NCBI GenBank assembly: GCA_963422285.2
Contig: OY729419.2
Coordinates: 1,736,001-1,800,000, forward strand
DNA length: 64,000 nucleotides
Origin: VXYL01 sp963422285
Lineage (GTDB): Bacteria; Pseudomonadota; Gammaproteobacteria; Pseudomonadales; Azotimanducaceae
Direction of reading: 5' to 3'
Every line of letters begins with the position of its first letter. Position 1 is the stretch's first letter. The translations under genes and the position numbers were made by a program. The notes beneath the pieces are model-generated. The model did no database searches. It saw only the letters and a list, made by a program, of their open reading frames with translations, and was not told the DNA's origin. Below are positions 62,477-64,000 of this stretch, piece after piece.

Positions 62477-63066
62477 CCGGACACTGCAGGACAAGCGCAG
62501 CGGAACGTATGTGGGACAATGCTGATTTTCGTGTAGGAGAATGTCCCGAAGAGTTAGCGTTCAGAATGCTCACAGCCGAGACGTGTTTGAAATAGTAACT
62601 ATCTACCTGAGTATCCAAGCTACAATATATGGTGTTTTTTTGAAGGCATGACTACTATCGGTAGTGGTCTAGTTTGGAACTCTCGTTGCCATGCCGAACC
62701 ATCAATCCACCCGATGCGGGTGGCCGCGTCGCTATGGGACGCTCTATGCAGCAGCAAGGGATGTCCTATTTCAAACCAAGCCGCCAACTATTTTTCAAAG
62801 TAGGCCGCTACCCTGCTGCGCCCACTATGCATAGCGCCTGGGATAATGCTGCATATAGCTCCCTTTGAAATACCGTAGAAACAGCCCGCGTCCGCTTGCG
62901 GCCAGTGGCTCCATGTTGCGCGGCGCATAGTGGCCGCAGGCCGCATAGAGGGCGGATAAAACTCCGCCATTGCGATGCTCTGGCCCTGCCGCGATGCTCG
63001 CCGCCTGCCGTCGTTGTGCGGGGCCTCGATCTACACGCCGGTTGGGAACAGCGTACACTTGGCGTT
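62477..63066. other. Gene-poor region upstream of the last gene
   Basis: About 590 bases without a supported gene, mixed GC, containing a degenerate structured-repeat copy (62594-62622) and low-GC patches. The segment before 63067 should hold the promoter of the last gene; no clear boxes were seen. Confidence 0.45.
62594..62622 (+). repeat. Degenerate copy of the structured repeat family
   Basis: AGTAACTATCTACCTGAG followed by TATCCAAGCTAC resembles the start of unit A. Only the 5' part is recognisable; a matching inverted end is not certain. Confidence 0.4.
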
Positions 63067-64000
63067 ATGGAAGTCTACAATGGCAGCCAGACGCCTCTTG
63101 CCCGAGCCCAAGCGCTGAAACCGGCAATCACCGCTGCCGCGGATGCCGTCGATGCCCAGCGCGAGCTGCCGACGGCGCTGGCCGGCGAGATGAAAGCGCT
63201 GGGCCTGTTCCGGCTGCTGGCACCGCGTTCGGTGGGTGGCGAAGAGATGGACTGGCCAGCCTACTTGGAGGTGGTGCGCACCGTCGCCTACGCCGACGGC
63301 AGCGTCGGCTGGTGCTTCAACCAGGGCGCGGTGTTCGCCACCACCTGCTGCCGGGCTCCCGCGGCACTGGCCGAGGAGGTCTGGGGCGATCCGCGCACCG
63401 TGGTGGCCAACGGGCCGCCGCAAGGTGCGGTGGAGGTGCGTTCGGTGGCGGGCGGCGTCCGTCTCACCGGACGGTGGATGTTCTCCAGTGGCTGTCGCCA
63501 TGCCAACTGGATCGCCGCGCTCTCCGGCGGCCGCGGACAGCCGCCGCAGCTGCATCTGCTGCCCCGGGACGAGGTGGAGTTCGTCGACGTCTGGCAGGTG
63601 AGCGGTCTGCGCGGCACCGGCAGCTTCAGCTTTCGCGTTCGGGATCTGTTCGTGCCCGAGGCGCGCACCATGCGCCTCGACGTGCCGCCCCGGGAACCGG
63701 GACCCGTCTATGTCATTCCCCAGGGTCTGCTGTTCGCCATGGGCTTCGGCTGCGTCGCCCTCGGCGTGGCCCGCGCCGGCCTCGATGCCACCATCGAACT
63801 GTGCAGCGACAAGCGTCCCCGCTTCGGCTCGCGACCGTTGTGCGAGGAGCCGGTGATCCAACAGCAAGTGGGCAAGGCCGAGGCCAAGTGGCGAGCAGCC
63901 AAGGCGCTGCTGCACGAAACCGCCTCGTCGGTCTGGGAGTCCGTGAGCGCCACGGGACGAATCTCCATGGCCGAACGAATCCAGCTGCGCATGGCCGGCA
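63067..64000 (+). CDS. Acyl-CoA dehydrogenase-fold flavoprotein (HsaA/HpaB-like hydroxylase), 3' end outside window
   Basis: 311 codons from ATG 63067, still open at the window edge. ELPTALAGEMKALGLFRLLAP, VVRTVAYADGSVGWCFNQGA and GVRLTGRWMFSSGCRHANW are features of the acyl-CoA-dehydrogenase-like group D flavin monooxygenases (HsaA, HpaC-dependent hydroxylases), in which the second segment lies in the FMN-binding part and the SGC/SG(C/V) loop is typical. VSGLRGTGSFSFRVRDLFVP follows. These enzymes use reduced flavin supplied by a partner reductase to hydroxylate aromatic or sterol-derived substrates. The absence of the classical acyl-CoA dehydrogenase catalytic Glu cannot be judged because the gene is incomplete. 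Confidence 0.82.
   Translation, partial: MEVYNGSQTPLARAQALKPAITAAADAVDAQRELPTALAGEMKALGLFRLLAPRSVGGEEMDWPAYLEVVRTVAYADGSVGWCFNQGAVFATTCCRAPAALAEEVWGDPRTVVANGPPQGAVEVRSVAGGVRLTGRWMFSSGCRHANWIAALSGGRGQPPQLHLLPRDEVEFVDVWQVSGLRGTGSFSFRVRDLFVPEARTMRLDVPPREPGPVYVIPQGLLFAMGFGCVALGVARAGLDATIELCSDKRPRFGSRPLCEEPVIQQQVGKAEAKWRAAKALLHETASSVWESVSATGRISMAERIQLRMAG

Overview
The window reads as GC-rich chromosomal DNA of a Gram-negative bacterium, most likely a gammaproteobacterium. The clearest evidence is the envelope-biogenesis block at 37.9-53.1 kb (uppS, cdsA, rseP, bamA, skp, lpxD, fabZ, lpxA, lpxB, rnhB, dnaE, tilS), which follows the classical gammaproteobacterial order but lacks dxr between cdsA and rseP and accA between dnaE and tilS. 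Phytanoyl-CoA dioxygenase genes, an SCP2-type thiolase with its DUF35 partner, flavin-dependent oxidoreductases, many mobile-element scars and many broken accessory genes suggest, by inference only, a marine or host-associated lineage undergoing some genome erosion. No tRNA, rRNA or CRISPR array was seen.

Layout. 0-2.4 kb: a reverse-strand pair (extended SDR and phytanoyl-CoA dioxygenase) plus a truncated second dioxygenase. 2.4-7.4 kb: a secreted RHS/YD-repeat protein whose C-terminal end and downstream genes are visibly lower in GC, followed by decayed genes. 7.5-8.5 kb: a medium-chain reductase. 8.9-18.9 kb and 24.0-27.5 kb: two halves of what looks like one multi-gene envelope system. The first half holds a TPR/TonB-C protein, two lipoproteins, a TPR membrane protein, a PEGA/SUMF1 membrane protein, a small secreted acidic protein, an ExbB/MotA-like channel and an actin/Hsp70-like protein. 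The second half holds two membrane-anchored vWA proteins and two more lipoproteins. The halves are separated by a 5 kb island with a REP-type transposase gene, a three-gene operon of small secreted or membrane proteins, and a frameshifted tyrosine recombinase bounded by perfect 18-bp inverted repeats.

27.7-35.2 kb: two near-identical, oppositely oriented IS5-like copies that lack the N-terminal part of the transposase. They flank a glycan/lipid-carrier operon (GT2, two polytopic membrane proteins sharing an unusual C-terminal repeat domain, and an SMR/EamA-like transporter). A 36-base G tract sits at the broken 5' end of the GT2 gene. 35.8-37.7 kb: a flavoprotein monooxygenase and an OsmC-like protein.

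53.1-63 kb is accessory sequence: structured about 100-bp repeats, a TPR lipoprotein-like gene beside a truncated FG-GAP/UnbV gene, remnants of an IS5 transposase, an AAA ATPase, two tyrosine recombinases, an acyl-CoA dehydrogenase and an S9 peptidase, an orphan prepilin, an intact thiolase/DUF35 pair, and a frameshifted Rpn-type nuclease gene. The window ends inside an acyl-CoA-dehydrogenase-fold gene.

The most interesting candidate system is the split locus at 8.9-27.5 kb. The two vWA proteins carry an Asp at the start of their only transmembrane helix, as ExbD, TolR and MotB do, so together with the ExbB/MotA-like protein they could form a proton-driven stator whose periplasmic business end is a vWA domain.
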